Assembly (NCBI GenBank): GCA_002707025.1
Contig: PALG01000020.1
Coordinates: 223,750-287,749 of the forward strand
DNA: 64,000 nt
Direction: 5' to 3'
From: Flavobacteriaceae bacterium
GTDB lineage: Bacteria; Bacteroidota; Bacteroidia; Flavobacteriales; Flavobacteriaceae
Below, one piece after another: positions 1 to 9,214 of this stretch. Numbering within the stretch: position 1 is the first letter of the stretch; every line of letters starts with the position of its first letter. The translations under genes and the position numbers were made by a program. The notes beneath the pieces are model-generated. The model was given only the letters and a program-made list of their open reading frames with translations, was not told where the DNA came from and made no database searches.

Positions 1-277
1 TACTATTTAAAGCAGAAGTACCCGAGGTATGAACGACCAATCTGTTTTCAAAAGGTAGTGAATCTGTAAAAGAAGGAATCGCATTATCCTTGATTGCCAC
101 AATATAAATATCGGCTTTTTCGAGTTGGGAAACATCGTTGATAAACTGGGTACCGGCTTCTTCGGAAACCTTAAGAGAAGGACTAAAAACCTGCAATACT
201 TTAACAGGTCTTTTTCGAAAAGCCCTGTAAAGATGATGCCCCACATTTCCGAAGCCAAGTATCGCAATTGAAATCAT
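1..277 (-). CDS. Rossmann-like DUF2520 oxidoreductase-like protein (partial, 5' part only)
   Basis: Reading the minus strand from the ATG at 277 gives an open frame that runs off the left edge of the window, about 92 codons. It begins MISIAILGFGNVGHHLYRAF, a strand plus GxGxxG dinucleotide-binding turn, and continues with a fold resembling the NADP-binding half of F420-dependent oxidoreductases (pfam Rossmann-like/DUF2520). The stretch ADIYIVAIKDNAIPSF is typical of this family. Substrate is unknown. In flavobacteria this gene commonly lies next to the ccsBA gene that diverges from it here, which supports the call. The 3' part is outside the window. Confidence 0.75.
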   Translation of the reverse strand, partial: MISIAILGFGNVGHHLYRAFRKRPVKVLQVFSPSLKVSEEAGTQFINDVSQLEKADIYIVAIKDNAIPSFTDSLPFENRLVVHTSGTSALNS

Positions 278-368
278 ATGGCTAAAATACATAAAGTATC
301 ATTGATTTTTGAAATGCAGCCATAAAGAATCAATCCATTTTTAACTATCAAACTAGACGAAGATTATG

Positions 369-376
369 TATTTTTG
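369..376 (+). promoter_or_regulatory. Bacteroidota -7 box TATTTTTG of ccsBA
   Basis: An exact match to TAnnTTTG lies 16 bases before the ATG at 393. It lies downstream of the earlier in-frame ATG at 366, so transcription would begin after that ATG. This argues for the start at 393. No clear -33 TTG is seen at the usual distance. Confidence 0.5.
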
Positions 377-392
377 CAGCAAAATTCCCAGC

Positions 393-3300
393 ATGCAAAA
401 GAAAATTGCCGCAATCCTCTTTTCTACCAGACTTACCGCTATCTTATTTTTGGTTTTTGCCGCCGCTATGGCCGTAGGAACTTTTATAGACCAAGGGTAT
501 GAAAAACCGCCTTCTCCTTACGCTAGGGAGCTTATTTTTAATGCTTGGTGGTTTGAAGCCATTATGGTCTTTTTTGTGATTAATTTTATTGGGAATATCT
601 CCCGATATAAATTATTGAAAAAAGAAAAATGGGCGACCCTGTTGCTGCATGTATCTTTTATATTGATCATTATTGGGGCTTTCGTCACTCGCTACATTGG
701 GTACGAAGGAGTGATGCATATTCGCGAAGGCGCAACAGAAAGTAACTTTTTATCGGACGACACCTATTTAACCACATTTATTGATGGGGATTACAAAGTT
801 GACGGGGTACAGATGCGTCGCTATTTAACGCCAAGGAAATTACGTCTTTCGGAACGTTTGGATAACGATTTTTCTATTGAAACCGATTACAACAAACAAC
901 CCGTTAGCATACAGTTTAAAAAGTTTATTCCCAATGCAAAAGAAGATTTGGTTCCTTCTGAAGCGGGAGATGACTATTTCAAAATAGTGGAAGCAGGAGA
1001 TGGCAATCGCCATGAGCACTGGTTAAAAGTAGGGGAGGTGGCCAATATCCATAACTTACTGTTTGCTGTAAACAATGACACTTCAGGAGCTATAAATATT
1101 ACGGTTACCGATAGCACCTACACTATCGAGAGTCCGTTTGAAGGGACGTTTATGCGTATGGCAGATCAATTTCAGGGAACCGTGGCAGCCGATAGCTTAC
1201 AACCCCTTCAGTTGCGCTCCTTATATCAGTTGGGCGGAACCGCATTCGTATTTCCAGAACCTGTTACCAAAGGTCGCTATGAATTGATTTCTGCGGAAAA
1301 ACCCGAACAAACCGGTTCTAGTGCGTTGGTAGTGGAAGTATCTTCCGAAGGAGAAACCAAAACCGTAAACCTTTTAGGGGGCAAAGGATTAAGTCCAGAA
1401 CCTGAAACCGTTGAGGTAGCAGGGCTAAAAGTAAGCTTAGCGTATGGTTCGAAGGCTTATAAATTACCTTTCAGCATTACGTTAAACGATTTTATTGCCG
1501 ATAAATACCCTGGTACCGAAAAAGCCTATTCTGCTTTTAAAAGTAAGGTCACGGTAAACAATTCGGAAACCGAGTATTTCGACTACGATATTTTTATGAA
1601 CCATGTGCTGGACCACCAAGGGTATCGCTTCTTTCAAGCGTCTTTCGATCCCGATGAAAAAGGAACGGTCCTTTCGGTGAATCACGACTGGTGGGGCACT
1701 TGGATTACGTACATTGGGTATTTCCTGCTTTATATTGGCTTAATGGCCATTCTATTTGATCGAAATACTCGTTTTGGAGACTTGAAACGAATGTTGGATA
1801 AAGTAAAAGATAAAAAGGCACAGCTTACCACGATGCTCCTATTGCTTCTATCTTTTACCGGTTTTTCACAAGAAGGCCAACACGATCTGCAAAAAAGGCG
1901 TGCCGATTCCATTATCAAAGCCAATAAGGTAACGCAAGAGCATGCCGACCAATTTGGACGTTTGATTATTCAGGATAACGGACGAATGAAACCGGTGAAT
2001 ACATTTTCCAGTGAATTGCTTCGGAAGGTAAGCGGACGGGATGAATTTGAAGGGATGGATGCCGATCAAGTGTTTTTGTCCATGACCGAATTTCCGAGTC
2101 TTTGGTATGGGATTCCGTTGATTAAGTTGGATTGGCGAAATGATAGTATTAAAACCATACTGAATGTTCCAAAAGATGCCAGCCGTATTTCCTTAATCGA
2201 CTTATTTGATGAGCTGGGAAACAATAAAATAGATCCTTACATACAAGAAGCGACTTCCAAAGCCAATCCCAATCAGTTTGAAAAGGATTTCATTAAGCTA
2301 TATGAGAAATCCTACTTATTGAATGAAGCCCTGGGTGGAGGGATCCTAAAAGTCTTCCCCATACCTGGAGCCCCCAATAATAAATGGGTTTCCTATCCAG
2401 AATTGGAACAGGCAAGCTTTACGGGAATGGATTCCTTGTATGTTAAGAATATCCTTCCGCTGTATTTCGATAGTTTACGGAATGCTAGAAATACTGGGGA
2501 TTATACAAAAGCGGAAGAGTTTTTGGAAAGCATTACCAACTTTCAGAAAAAATATGGAAATGACGTCATGATTTCCGAAAAGAAAATAGAGGCAGAAATT
2601 ATTTATAATAAAGTAGATCTTTTTAACCGTTTGTTCCATTATTACTTGATGTTTGGTGCACTGATGTTCATTTTTATTGTGTTCCAAATATTTAAGGAAG
2701 GAAAGATCATCCATTATCTTATAAAAACCTGTAAAGTGGCTATTTGGGCGCTTTTTATTTTGATGACGGCAGGTTTAGTGGTTCGGTGGTATTTAAGTGG
2801 GCATGCCCCTTGGAGCGATGCCTATGAAAGTGTGATTTATGTAAGTTGGGCTACTGTGTTTTTTGGATTGGCTTTTGGACGAAAAAGTGACCTTACAGTG
2901 GCGGCTACGGCTTTTGTGGCATCTATTTTACTGTGGGTGGCTCATTTAAGTTGGGTAGATCCCGCCATTGCAAACTTACAGCCCGTATTGGATAGCTACT
3001 GGTTAATGATTCATGTGGCGGTAATTGTGGCTAGTTATGGGCCGTTTACCCTAGGAATGATTTTGGGAACCGTTGCCTTGTTGCTTATGTTGATGACCAC
3101 GAAAGGGAATCGAAAGAAAATGGAACTTAACATTCGTGAGATCACAATTATTAATGAATTGGCCTTAACTGTAGGTTTGGTGATGCTTACCATTGGAAAC
3201 TTCTTGGGAGGGCAATGGGCCAACGAAAGTTGGGGACGTTACTGGGGCTGGGATCCAAAAGAGACTTGGGCCCTTATAAGTATTATGATTTATGCTTTTG

Positions 3301-3551
3301 TGATACATGCCAGATTGGTTCCCGGATTAAGGAGTCGGTGGATTTTTAACGTCTTTTCTATCTTTGCCTACGCCAGTATAATGATGACTTATTTTGGAGT
3401 GAATTTTTACCTTACGGGATTGCACTCCTATGCTAGTGGCGATGTACCGGTAACGCCAGGCTTTGTTTGGTATTTGGTGTTGTTTTTTGTAGTACTGAGC
3501 ATTCTTTCCTTTTTTAGTTTTAGAAAATATTATCCCAAAAAAAAGGGGTGA
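393..3551 (+). CDS. ccsBA: Fused cytochrome c maturation protein CcsB/CcsA (ResB-ResC, System II)
   Basis: This is a membrane haem-handling protein that exports haem and attaches it to apocytochrome c (System II). The N-terminal part, about residues 1-450, is ResB/CcsB-like, with membrane segments near residues 15-35, 55-75 and 85-100, a large periplasmic region, and another helix before residue 470. After a second hydrophobic segment and a long periplasmic stretch, the C-terminal 300 residues are the CcsA/ResC domain with many helices. That domain contains the WWD-like haem-binding signature ESWGRYWGWDPKETWALI and conserved periplasmic histidines (SGHAPWSD, HVAV, HSYASG). The fused form is usual in Bacteroidota. 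I chose the ATG at 393 (MQKKIAAILF) over 366 because a -7 box lies between them. The protein is 1052 residues. Confidence 0.9.
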   Translation: MQKKIAAILFSTRLTAILFLVFAAAMAVGTFIDQGYEKPPSPYARELIFNAWWFEAIMVFFVINFIGNISRYKLLKKEKWATLLLHVSFILIIIGAFVTRYIGYEGVMHIREGATESNFLSDDTYLTTFIDGDYKVDGVQMRRYLTPRKLRLSERLDNDFSIETDYNKQPVSIQFKKFIPNAKEDLVPSEAGDDYFKIVEAGDGNRHEHWLKVGEVANIHNLLFAVNNDTSGAINITVTDSTYTIESPFEGTFMRMADQFQGTVAADSLQPLQLRSLYQLGGTAFVFPEPVTKGRYELISAEKPEQTGSSALVVEVSSEGETKTVNLLGGKGLSPEPETVEVAGLKVSLAYGSKAYKLPFSITLNDFIADKYPGTEKAYSAFKSKVTVNNSETEYFDYDIFMNHVLDHQGYRFFQASFDPDEKGTVLSVNHDWWGTWITYIGYFLLYIGLMAILFDRNTRFGDLKRMLDKVKDKKAQLTTMLLLLLSFTGFSQEGQHDLQKRRADSIIKANKVTQEHADQFGRLIIQDNGRMKPVNTFSSELLRKVSGRDEFEGMDADQVFLSMTEFPSLWYGIPLIKLDWRNDSIKTILNVPKDASRISLIDLFDELGNNKIDPYIQEATSKANPNQFEKDFIKLYEKSYLLNEALGGGILKVFPIPGAPNNKWVSYPELEQASFTGMDSLYVKNILPLYFDSLRNARNTGDYTKAEEFLESITNFQKKYGNDVMISEKKIEAEIIYNKVDLFNRLFHYYLMFGALMFIFIVFQIFKEGKIIHYLIKTCKVAIWALFILMTAGLVVRWYLSGHAPWSDAYESVIYVSWATVFFGLAFGRKSDLTVAATAFVASILLWVAHLSWVDPAIANLQPVLDSYWLMIHVAVIVASYGPFTLGMILGTVALLLMLMTTKGNRKKMELNIREITIINELALTVGLVMLTIGNFLGGQWANESWGRYWGWDPKETWALISIMIYAFVIHARLVPGLRSRWIFNVFSIFAYASIMMTYFGVNFYLTGLHSYASGDVPVTPGFVWYLVLFFVVLSILSFFSFRKYYPKKKG

Positions 3552-3566
3552 CCTTTAAGTCACCCC
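3537..3566 (-). terminator. Rho-independent terminator for the minus-strand receptor gene, overlapping the ccsBA stop
   Basis: GGGGTGAC (3545-3552) and GTCACCCC (3559-3566) form an 8-bp stem with a 6-base loop. On the minus strand the stem is followed by eight Ts (the A-run 3537-3544), so it terminates the gene at 3593-4900. The TGA stop of ccsBA (3549-3551) lies inside the stem. Confidence 0.75.
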
Positions 3567-3592
3567 CATCACATTAACTAATTAAGATTAAT

Positions 3593-4900
3593 TTAATTAT
3601 AAATATAATCGGGTTGTTGTTCTACCAATCTGTAATCTTGCTGGATTTGTTCACTAATTTCCAGCTTTTGATACAATTCTTTGGTCAATTCTTCCACTTC
3701 GGTTTCGTTGGTTTTTAGTTTTCGGGCAATTTTAGCATTGTCTTTTCCTTCAGAAATATATTGAAGTAACTTTATTTCCAATCCATCGAGATCGTAGTGC
3801 ATGATAAGGTTTTCCAAGTATACATCTTCGACCAACTTCTCGGTTTTTTGGCGCGCTGTAAGCGCTTCTTGTCTTTTCAGAAAAATACGCATTTCCACTT
3901 GGCGTAACTCGTTTTCCTCTTTAATGGCTTGCATGCGATAAACAATAGCATAGGTTAGGATAAGCATTTCGGCAATGGCAGCAGCTTTAATATGGAATGT
4001 TTCGGTTGAAAGGAACTCAATACCTAGCGATTTCAAAACAAAAAAGTCGATGGAAAACAATAATGGGATAAACGTAGCGACTACGTAAAATTTAGCATAA
4101 TTCTTTTTACTGAAAAGTCCGATGCCAACGACAAAATAGCCTATCAAAACCGTAAACAAAGAAATAGTTGCAATTTGGGCATAACTAAGAGTTCCTGTGG
4201 ACCAATAAAAGGTGGTATTCACCATAGCAAAGCCTAGGAGTCCAAAAGCAAACCACTTTATCTTAGGGGCAAATTCTTTTAAATTCAAGTATTTAGAAGC
4301 AAATAAAGCTTGGGAAGCAACAAACAAGACGAGTAATGAAGTTTGTACTTGTTGAACATGAACGGAAGGCTCCAACCCTAACAAATTAAGCAACCCATCG
4401 CTAAAGAAAAATAAAACTGCGGTGCTTCCTAATGCGGCAGAGTAGTATAAAAATGTCTTTTCCTCAAAAAGAAAGAAACAGGCAAGGTTAAGCAAAACCA
4501 ACATAATCGTGAAACCATAAAACATTCCTTGTGAAAATAAGGAAGAAGGTTCCAAAGTTGCTTTTTCCGAAAGCGTCGTATTTTGATCTAAAAAAAACGA
4601 ACCCCCTGCATTGTTGGAAGCAATCATTTTGTAGGAAAATTCTGAATTCTCGAAAAATAGGTCAGAAATGAATGAATTTGAACCGTATTCAATTTCATCT
4701 TCAAAAGGGGAAACAAAGAGGTATGGGTTATACACCGAACTCTCTTTTGAAAATTCTTCTCCAGATTGCTGGTAAAGTATTGTGTTTTCAATACCTTTCA
4801 GGGAAATCCCTTGTGTAGATTTTAGATTTGTAGCGGCTTTGTTTTTGCCATAAACCGAGGTGCAAACACCTATTAAAAGAAGCAACAAAAGTCGTTTCAT
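3593..4900 (-). CDS. 7TM-DISM-type membrane receptor with cytoplasmic LuxR-like HTH
   Basis: The product is 435 residues. A signal peptide (MKRLLLLLLIGVCTSVYG) is followed by an extracytoplasmic domain of about 110 residues, then seven hydrophobic helices between about residues 120 and 340, as in 7TM receptors with diverse intracellular signalling modules (7TMR-DISM). The cytoplasmic tail has a short coiled stretch and ends in a helix-turn-helix resembling the LuxR/GerE C-terminal domain (LDGLEIKLLQYISEGKDNAK then IARKLKTNETEVEELTKELY). It would be a single-protein sensor and DNA binder fixed in the membrane; ligand and targets are unknown. The upstream extension of the frame to 4942 would place 14 residues before the signal peptide, so the ATG at 4900 is preferred. 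It converges on ccsBA and has its own terminator. Confidence 0.75.
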   Translation of the reverse strand: MKRLLLLLLIGVCTSVYGKNKAATNLKSTQGISLKGIENTILYQQSGEEFSKESSVYNPYLFVSPFEDEIEYGSNSFISDLFFENSEFSYKMIASNNAGGSFFLDQNTTLSEKATLEPSSLFSQGMFYGFTIMLVLLNLACFFLFEEKTFLYYSAALGSTAVLFFFSDGLLNLLGLEPSVHVQQVQTSLLVLFVASQALFASKYLNLKEFAPKIKWFAFGLLGFAMVNTTFYWSTGTLSYAQIATISLFTVLIGYFVVGIGLFSKKNYAKFYVVATFIPLLFSIDFFVLKSLGIEFLSTETFHIKAAAIAEMLILTYAIVYRMQAIKEENELRQVEMRIFLKRQEALTARQKTEKLVEDVYLENLIMHYDLDGLEIKLLQYISEGKDNAKIARKLKTNETEVEELTKELYQKLEISEQIQQDYRLVEQQPDYIYN

Positions 4901-4987
4901 AAGTAGTTGATTTATCAAATTTGGGTACACCAATATAATCAAAAATTACATTTCAACTATCTTTTTTGCATTTAATCGATTTTTTTA

Positions 4988-5018
4988 ACAAAAAAAAGCT
5001 GTCCCCAAAGACAGCTTT
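4988..5018 (-). terminator. Terminator of fumC
   Basis: AAAGCTGTC (4995-5003) and GACAGCTTT (5010-5018) pair perfectly over 9 bp with a 6-base loop. The minus strand continues into a T-run (A-run 4990-4997 on the plus strand), just downstream of the fumC stop. Confidence 0.85.
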
Positions 5019-5039
5019 ATATACGAGATATTTACGCTT

Positions 5040-6434
5040 TTAGATGTCGCCTACCATATCTTCTGGTTTCACCCACTTATCAAACTCTTCTTCCGACAGA
5101 TATCCTAGATTCACTGCTTCTTCTTTAAGAGTGGTACCATTTTGATGTGCGGTATTGGCAATTTCTGCGGCTTTATAATAGCCAATCTTAGTATTTAAGG
5201 CTGTAACCAACATCAGTGAGTTGTTTAATTGTTTTTTTATAACCTCATGGTTAGGTTCAATTCCTACAGCGCAGTTTTCATCAAAGCTCATACAAGCGTC
5301 ACCGATCAATTCCGCAGAATGCAAAATATTTGCCGCCATTACCGGTTTAAATACATTTAACTCATAATGTCCTTGCATTCCACCAACGGCAATCGCAACA
5401 TCGTTCCCCATTACTTGTGCACAAACCATGGTAAGTGCTTCACATTGGGTAGGATTTACTTTCCCGGGCATGATAGAGGATCCTGGTTCATTGGCTGGAA
5501 TGATAATCTCCCCAATACCGCTTCTAGGGCCACTGGCCAGCATTCGGATGTCATTCGCAATTTTGTTTAGGGATACGGCTAGTTGTTTCAAGGCACCGTG
5601 GCTTTCTACAATAGCATCATGGGCTGCCAAGGCTTCAAATTTATTTTCCGCAGAAACAAAAGGAAGCTCCGTAAATTCAGCAATATAGCTAGCTACTTTT
5701 TGTGCATAGCCTTTCGGGGTATTGATACCGGTACCTACCGCGGTTCCTCCTAGAGCCAATTCGGCCAAATGAGGCAGTGTATTTTTAAGGGCTTTTAGGC
5801 CATGTTCCAATTGGGAGGCATATCCGCTGAACTCTTGTCCCAAGGTAAGGGGAGTGGCATCCATTAAATGCGTACGACCAATTTTTACGACATTCTTAAA
5901 GGCATCCGACTTTTCCTTTAGGGTTTTGTGCAGTTGTTCCACTCCTGGAATGGTAACCTCCACTATTTTTTTATAGGCAGCGATGTGCATACCTGTAGGA
6001 AAAGTATCGTTGGATGATTGCGATTTGTTGACATCGTCATTGGGTTGTAAGGTTTTTTCGCCTTCTCCAATGGTTTTTCCTGCCAGTTGATGTGCCCGAT
6101 TGGCAATGACTTCGTTTACATTCATATTACTTTGGGTACCACTACCGGTCTGCCAAATAACAAGCGGGAATTGATCGTCATGCTTTCCTTCTAAAATTTC
6201 ATTACATACCGCGGCAATCAGTTCTTTTTTTTCTTCGGAAAGAACCCCAAGCTCACAATTGGTATAGGCAGCTGCTTTTTTAAGATAGGCAAACCCGTAG
6301 ACAATTTCCAAAGGCATGGAGGCGGGTCTTCCTATTTTGAAATTATTTCTGGAACGCTCTGTTTGTGCACCCCAAAGTTTCTGGGCAGGTACTTTTACCT
6401 CACCCATGGTGTCTTTTTCTATTCGGTAATCCAT
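5040..6434 (-). CDS. fumC: Class II fumarate hydratase
   Basis: The enzyme interconverts fumarate and L-malate in the citric acid cycle, as a cytosolic homotetramer without an iron-sulphur cluster. At 464 residues it is full length for the class II (FumC) branch of the aspartase/fumarase superfamily. The superfamily signature [12 protein letters not shown] is near residues 318-330, and the substrate-binding stretches [13 protein letters not shown] and [15 protein letters not shown] are intact, as is the [15 protein letters not shown] segment carrying the catalytic-base His region. The start ATG follows a TAACTTTG -7 box by about 20 bases. The gene is monocistronic, with a terminator directly downstream. 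Confidence 0.96.
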   Translation of the reverse strand: MDYRIEKDTMGEVKVPAQKLWGAQTERSRNNFKIGRPASMPLEIVYGFAYLKKAAAYTNCELGVLSEEKKELIAAVCNEILEGKHDDQFPLVIWQTGSGTQSNMNVNEVIANRAHQLAGKTIGEGEKTLQPNDDVNKSQSSNDTFPTGMHIAAYKKIVEVTIPGVEQLHKTLKEKSDAFKNVVKIGRTHLMDATPLTLGQEFSGYASQLEHGLKALKNTLPHLAELALGGTAVGTGINTPKGYAQKVASYIAEFTELPFVSAENKFEALAAHDAIVESHGALKQLAVSLNKIANDIRMLASGPRSGIGEIIIPANEPGSSIMPGKVNPTQCEALTMVCAQVMGNDVAIAVGGMQGHYELNVFKPVMAANILHSAELIGDACMSFDENCAVGIEPNHEVIKKQLNNSLMLVTALNTKIGYYKAAEIANTAHQNGTTLKEEAVNLGYLSEEEFDKWVKPEDMVGDI

Positions 6435-6454
6435 AATTAATTGTTTAGGCCTTA

Positions 6455-6462
6455 CAAAGTTA
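6455..6462 (-). promoter_or_regulatory. -7 box TAACTTTG of fumC
   Basis: Read on the minus strand, TAACTTTG matches TAnnTTTG exactly and ends about 20 bases before the fumC ATG at 6434. No convincing -33 TTG was seen. Confidence 0.45.
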
Positions 6463-6576
6463 CTTTATAATGGAGAAACTAGGAAGTTCGGTAAGGGTTC
6501 TTTTCTGAAATTCTGAATTGTTCACATTTTTGTTAAAAACTGCATTTCTGTCTGAGGGATTTTGAAAAAAAGCCAT

Positions 6577-6584
6577 TATATTTG
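6577..6584 (+). promoter_or_regulatory. -7 box TATATTTG of the small membrane protein gene
   Basis: An exact TAnnTTTG match ending 20 bases before the ATG at 6605. Together with the downstream terminator it marks the 56-codon frame as an independent transcription unit. Confidence 0.5.
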
Positions 6585-6604
6585 CAAAACTAAATCACGC
6601 AATT

Positions 6605-6775
6605 ATGTTTGAATTTGATCAATACCTAGGATTTTTAGCATTCTTAACCATTTTAACCATAGGATTTTGGTTGATGATTTTTTTGGTATCCTTTATTCCT
6701 TATTGGATTACAGGGGCTTTAATAGAAAATATGAAGTTGAAGCGTGAGGCTAGAAGAAAAGAAATGGAAGAGTAA
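6605..6775 (+). CDS. Small single-helix membrane protein, 56 residues
   Basis: ATG at 6605 opens a frame of 56 codons ending in TAA. The first 40 residues are strongly hydrophobic with aromatic residues (LAFLTILTIGFWLMIFLVSF then IPYWITGALI). The tail is short, highly charged and mainly basic (KLKREARRKEMEE), so the C-terminus should lie in the cytoplasm. The frame has its own -7 box and a strong terminator 15 bases after the stop, which makes a real gene likely. I recognise no family. It sits between fumC and the GIN-domain operon, both on the other strand. Confidence 0.65.
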   Translation: MFEFDQYLGFLAFLTILTIGFWLMIFLVSFIPYWITGALIENMKLKREARRKEMEE

Positions 6776-6790
6776 TCCCTCTGCAATTAT

Positions 6791-6826
6791 AAAAAAAGCC
6801 CAATCGTTTCGATTGGGCTTTTTTTA
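6791..6826. terminator. Bidirectional terminator
   Basis: GCCCAATCG and CGATTGGGC pair around a TTT loop, flanked by an A-run on the left and a T-run on the right. It can end both the small plus-strand gene (stop 6775) and the minus-strand GIN-domain operon (stop 6840). Confidence 0.9.
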
Positions 6827-6839
6827 TTCCTTTAACCTT

Positions 6840-7565
6840 TTAATTTGAGGAAGTAATATCACCAGAACCTGAAGTTTTGGTATCACTCTTGGCTGGATTA
6901 CCTCTATATTCAATATCCCCAGAGCCATTAACCCGAGCTTTGATACTGCTTTTGGCAACCACTTTAGCATCTCCGGAACCCGATACATTCACCTCCGTAT
7001 TTTGGGAGGTTAGGTCAAATCCTCTAAAATCACCACTTCCGGTCACGGAAACTTCTAAATTTTGCGTGTCTCCTGAAATCACCAAATCCCCACTACCAGT
7101 TACTTTGGCTTCTAGGTTTTGTGTGGCGACATTTAAAACAATGTCTCCCGATCCTACAACCCCTACTTCCAATTGGTTAGCTGAGATGACATCTTTGGTG
7201 TCAATATCTCCAGAGCCCACTAATTTAATTTCGGAAAGGTCTTGAAAGGGAACGGTTACATGAATTCCTTTTTTGGTTCTTATGTTGGCATTTTTCTGAA
7301 TCTTGATCACTAACTCTCCGTTGTTTGCTGAGATATCCACATATTCATGAAGGTTCTCATCGGTGGTGATGCTAATGTTTCCTTCTGTTCCTTTTTCTAA
7401 ATGCACGTCCATAGAACCTACGACTTTAATTTCGTCATAATTCCCTGTAGAAACAGTAGTAGTGGTTATATTACCGTTTCCGCTTACCCTGTTTCCCCAT
7501 TGGGCCCAAGACCCTTGAGCTAGTAATAGTAGGGCGATTAAAATTGAGTTGCTGATTGTTTTCAT
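6840..7565 (-). CDS. Head-GIN domain (DUF2807) exported protein with GSGD repeats
   Basis: The 241-residue product starts with a signal peptide (MKTISNSILIALLLLAQGSW) and is predicted to be exported. The rest is the DUF2807/putative auto-transporter adhesin head GIN domain, a right-handed beta-helix. Seven GSGD tetrads recur about every 18-25 residues (VGSGDID, VGSGDIV, TGSGDLV, TGSGDFR, SGSGDAK, NGSGDIE, SGSGDIT), matching one turn per helical coil. It is the last gene of the sigma/anti-sigma operon, 19 bases after the DUF4097-like gene. A surface or periplasmic scaffold role is likely; the ligand is unknown. Confidence 0.85.
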   Translation of the reverse strand: MKTISNSILIALLLLAQGSWAQWGNRVSGNGNITTTTVSTGNYDEIKVVGSMDVHLEKGTEGNISITTDENLHEYVDISANNGELVIKIQKNANIRTKKGIHVTVPFQDLSEIKLVGSGDIDTKDVISANQLEVGVVGSGDIVLNVATQNLEAKVTGSGDLVISGDTQNLEVSVTGSGDFRGFDLTSQNTEVNVSGSGDAKVVAKSSIKARVNGSGDIEYRGNPAKSDTKTSGSGDITSSN

Positions 7566-7584
7566 AATGGTTTAAATGAATGGT

Positions 7585-8682
7585 TTATAATTTCCGAAGG
7601 GTGACCCCTCCATAGCTTGATTTAATATTGATAGTGCTTGTAGCGTTTTGATTTCCGTGATACCCTTCATAGGTTTTACTGGAATAGTCTTTATGGGTTT
7701 TCATGACTTCCAAATCTTCTTCGCCGCTTAAATTGGCATAGGATAGGCTCACATTGAACTTAAAATTCAAATTCGCATCGTAGCCTAGTTTAATAGAAGC
7801 ATAATCTGAGTTAATCACTACATCTTTTACCGATGCAGTCATAGTATCTACGGCAACAGATCCATAGTCTGTGTTTACATTGAGGCTCCCGGTAAGGGTT
7901 TCTATCCTTAGTGGAATGTAATCTCCCTGCCCAACAAGTTTTTCTACTTTATTGATGGAAATTTTTCCGTAATCATTATTGTAATTCAGTTCTTTTACCT
8001 CTAAAATCTCGGAATGGGAATAATCGGCATTAACCTCTAGATAATCGGCTTTTTCTATAGTGAAACCTGAGTAATCTGCGTTAATTCGCCCACTTTTCAT
8101 ATATCCAATGGTGGAGTTTTTCGTATAATCGAAATTTAACGAATTGTTTGCGGCCATGAGCTGCCCAATATTGATCTGTCCATAGTCACAACTAATTTTT
8201 GCATTTCCTTCTAATTTGTTCAAATTAATGCTTCCGTAGTCATTGCTAAGGTCTACACTATTGGTAACTGGCATTTTAATAGTGTAATTCACTTCCATTT
8301 TTACATTGTTGTTGTCGTTATTGCTCCACCAACTCCAAGAAGAACTTTTGCGGTCACGGAAAAGGGTTCGGGCCACTACTTTTGAGCCATTCCCAGAAAA
8401 TTCTACCTCGATATTGTCCAACTTTTTCTGAACTTTTTCTTCATTGTTTCCATTGGTAGTGATCGTTACATCGATAACGATTCGATTTTCGTCCCAACTC
8501 ACAATATCAATATTTCCGTAGCTATTGTCGACGGTAAGGCTAGCTCCTGCATTTACGGAATATTCCTTATGCAACTTTTTTTCTTTGGTGTATTTACCCT
8601 TAAATTTAGGGTTTTCATTAGCTAGTAGCGCCATGGGGGCGATAAGTACAGCTAAAAGTAAAATATTAAATAATCGTTTCAT
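7585..8682 (-). CDS. Exported DUF4097-like beta-strand repeat protein
   Basis: The product is 365 residues with a signal peptide (MKRLFNILLLAVLIAPMALL). The mature part is almost entirely short beta strands punctuated by recurring DYG/DYS turns (NSYGNIDI, NDYGSINL, CDYGQINI, ADYSGFTI, ADYSHSEI, NDYGKISI, TDYGSVAV, SDYASIKL, SSYGGVTL). This is the pattern of DUF4097/adhesin-like beta-helix proteins. It overlaps the end of the anti-sigma gene by 17 bases, so the two are translationally linked, and it is followed by the GIN-domain gene. I infer an envelope structural or stress-responsive role under the upstream sigma factor; no enzymatic residues are apparent. Confidence 0.75.
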   Translation of the reverse strand: MKRLFNILLLAVLIAPMALLANENPKFKGKYTKEKKLHKEYSVNAGASLTVDNSYGNIDIVSWDENRIVIDVTITTNGNNEEKVQKKLDNIEVEFSGNGSKVVARTLFRDRKSSSWSWWSNNDNNNVKMEVNYTIKMPVTNSVDLSNDYGSINLNKLEGNAKISCDYGQINIGQLMAANNSLNFDYTKNSTIGYMKSGRINADYSGFTIEKADYLEVNADYSHSEILEVKELNYNNDYGKISINKVEKLVGQGDYIPLRIETLTGSLNVNTDYGSVAVDTMTASVKDVVINSDYASIKLGYDANLNFKFNVSLSYANLSGEEDLEVMKTHKDYSSKTYEGYHGNQNATSTINIKSSYGGVTLRKL

Positions 8683-9214
8683 TTTTGTTTGCTTTAAGTG
8701 TTTTAATTTCTTCTAAAGTGTTGATTACTTGCTGAAGGATTTCTATCCTGCTTTGGAAATTGGTGATCATCGCTGCAATAACCCGTTTGTCATTGCCACT
8801 CTCTACCAAATCCAACTTTAATTGTTCGTAATCCTTTTCGAGCACGTCCAAACTAGTAAGGGCGTCTTCCACCAATTTCTTGGTGTCTTCGTCCTCAAAG
8901 CTTTTTAAGGTCTCTATTTCCTGATTGATGGTATTAATGAAAAATGACTGCGCTTGCTCCATTTCTGGAGAAACGCTGGCAAGGTCACTGGGTTTGGAAG
9001 ATTCCGTAAAGGAAAACCATCCCAATGTGGCCAACAATACCACTGAAGCTGCGATAGATAATGGTTTCCACCAAGACTTTTTTGACGTAGATAGCTGTTC
9101 TTGGGCCTGCAGTTTTTCCAAGAATCGCTTCTCATGTCCTGAAGGAGCGTCTGCGAGATCAAAATTTCCCTGCAGATTTTCAAAAAGGTTTTCTATAGTG
9201 TCGTTTTGCTTCAT
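8666..9214 (-). CDS. Probable membrane anti-sigma factor
   Basis: The 182-residue protein has an acidic N-terminal cytoplasmic segment of about 48 residues, one transmembrane helix near residues 50-67 (WWKPLSIAASVVLLATLGWF) and an extracytoplasmic region that is mostly charged helix, probably a coiled coil (residues 85-175). There is no HxxxCxxC zinc motif, so it is not a ZAS-type anti-sigma factor. The call rests on topology and position: its ATG overlaps the sigma factor stop by 4 bases (ATGA), as in sigma/anti-sigma pairs. It could also be a regulator acting through another partner. Confidence 0.65.
   Translation of the reverse strand: MKQNDTIENLFENLQGNFDLADAPSGHEKRFLEKLQAQEQLSTSKKSWWKPLSIAASVVLLATLGWFSFTESSKPSDLASVSPEMEQAQSFFINTINQEIETLKSFEDEDTKKLVEDALTSLDVLEKDYEQLKLDLVESGNDKRVIAAMITNFQSRIEILQQVINTLEEIKTLKANKNETII

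Noticed and set aside
6877..7245. Plus-strand frame of 122 codons antisense to the GIN-domain gene
   Set aside because: It arises from the GSGD repeats read backwards and has repetitive, protein-unlike composition.
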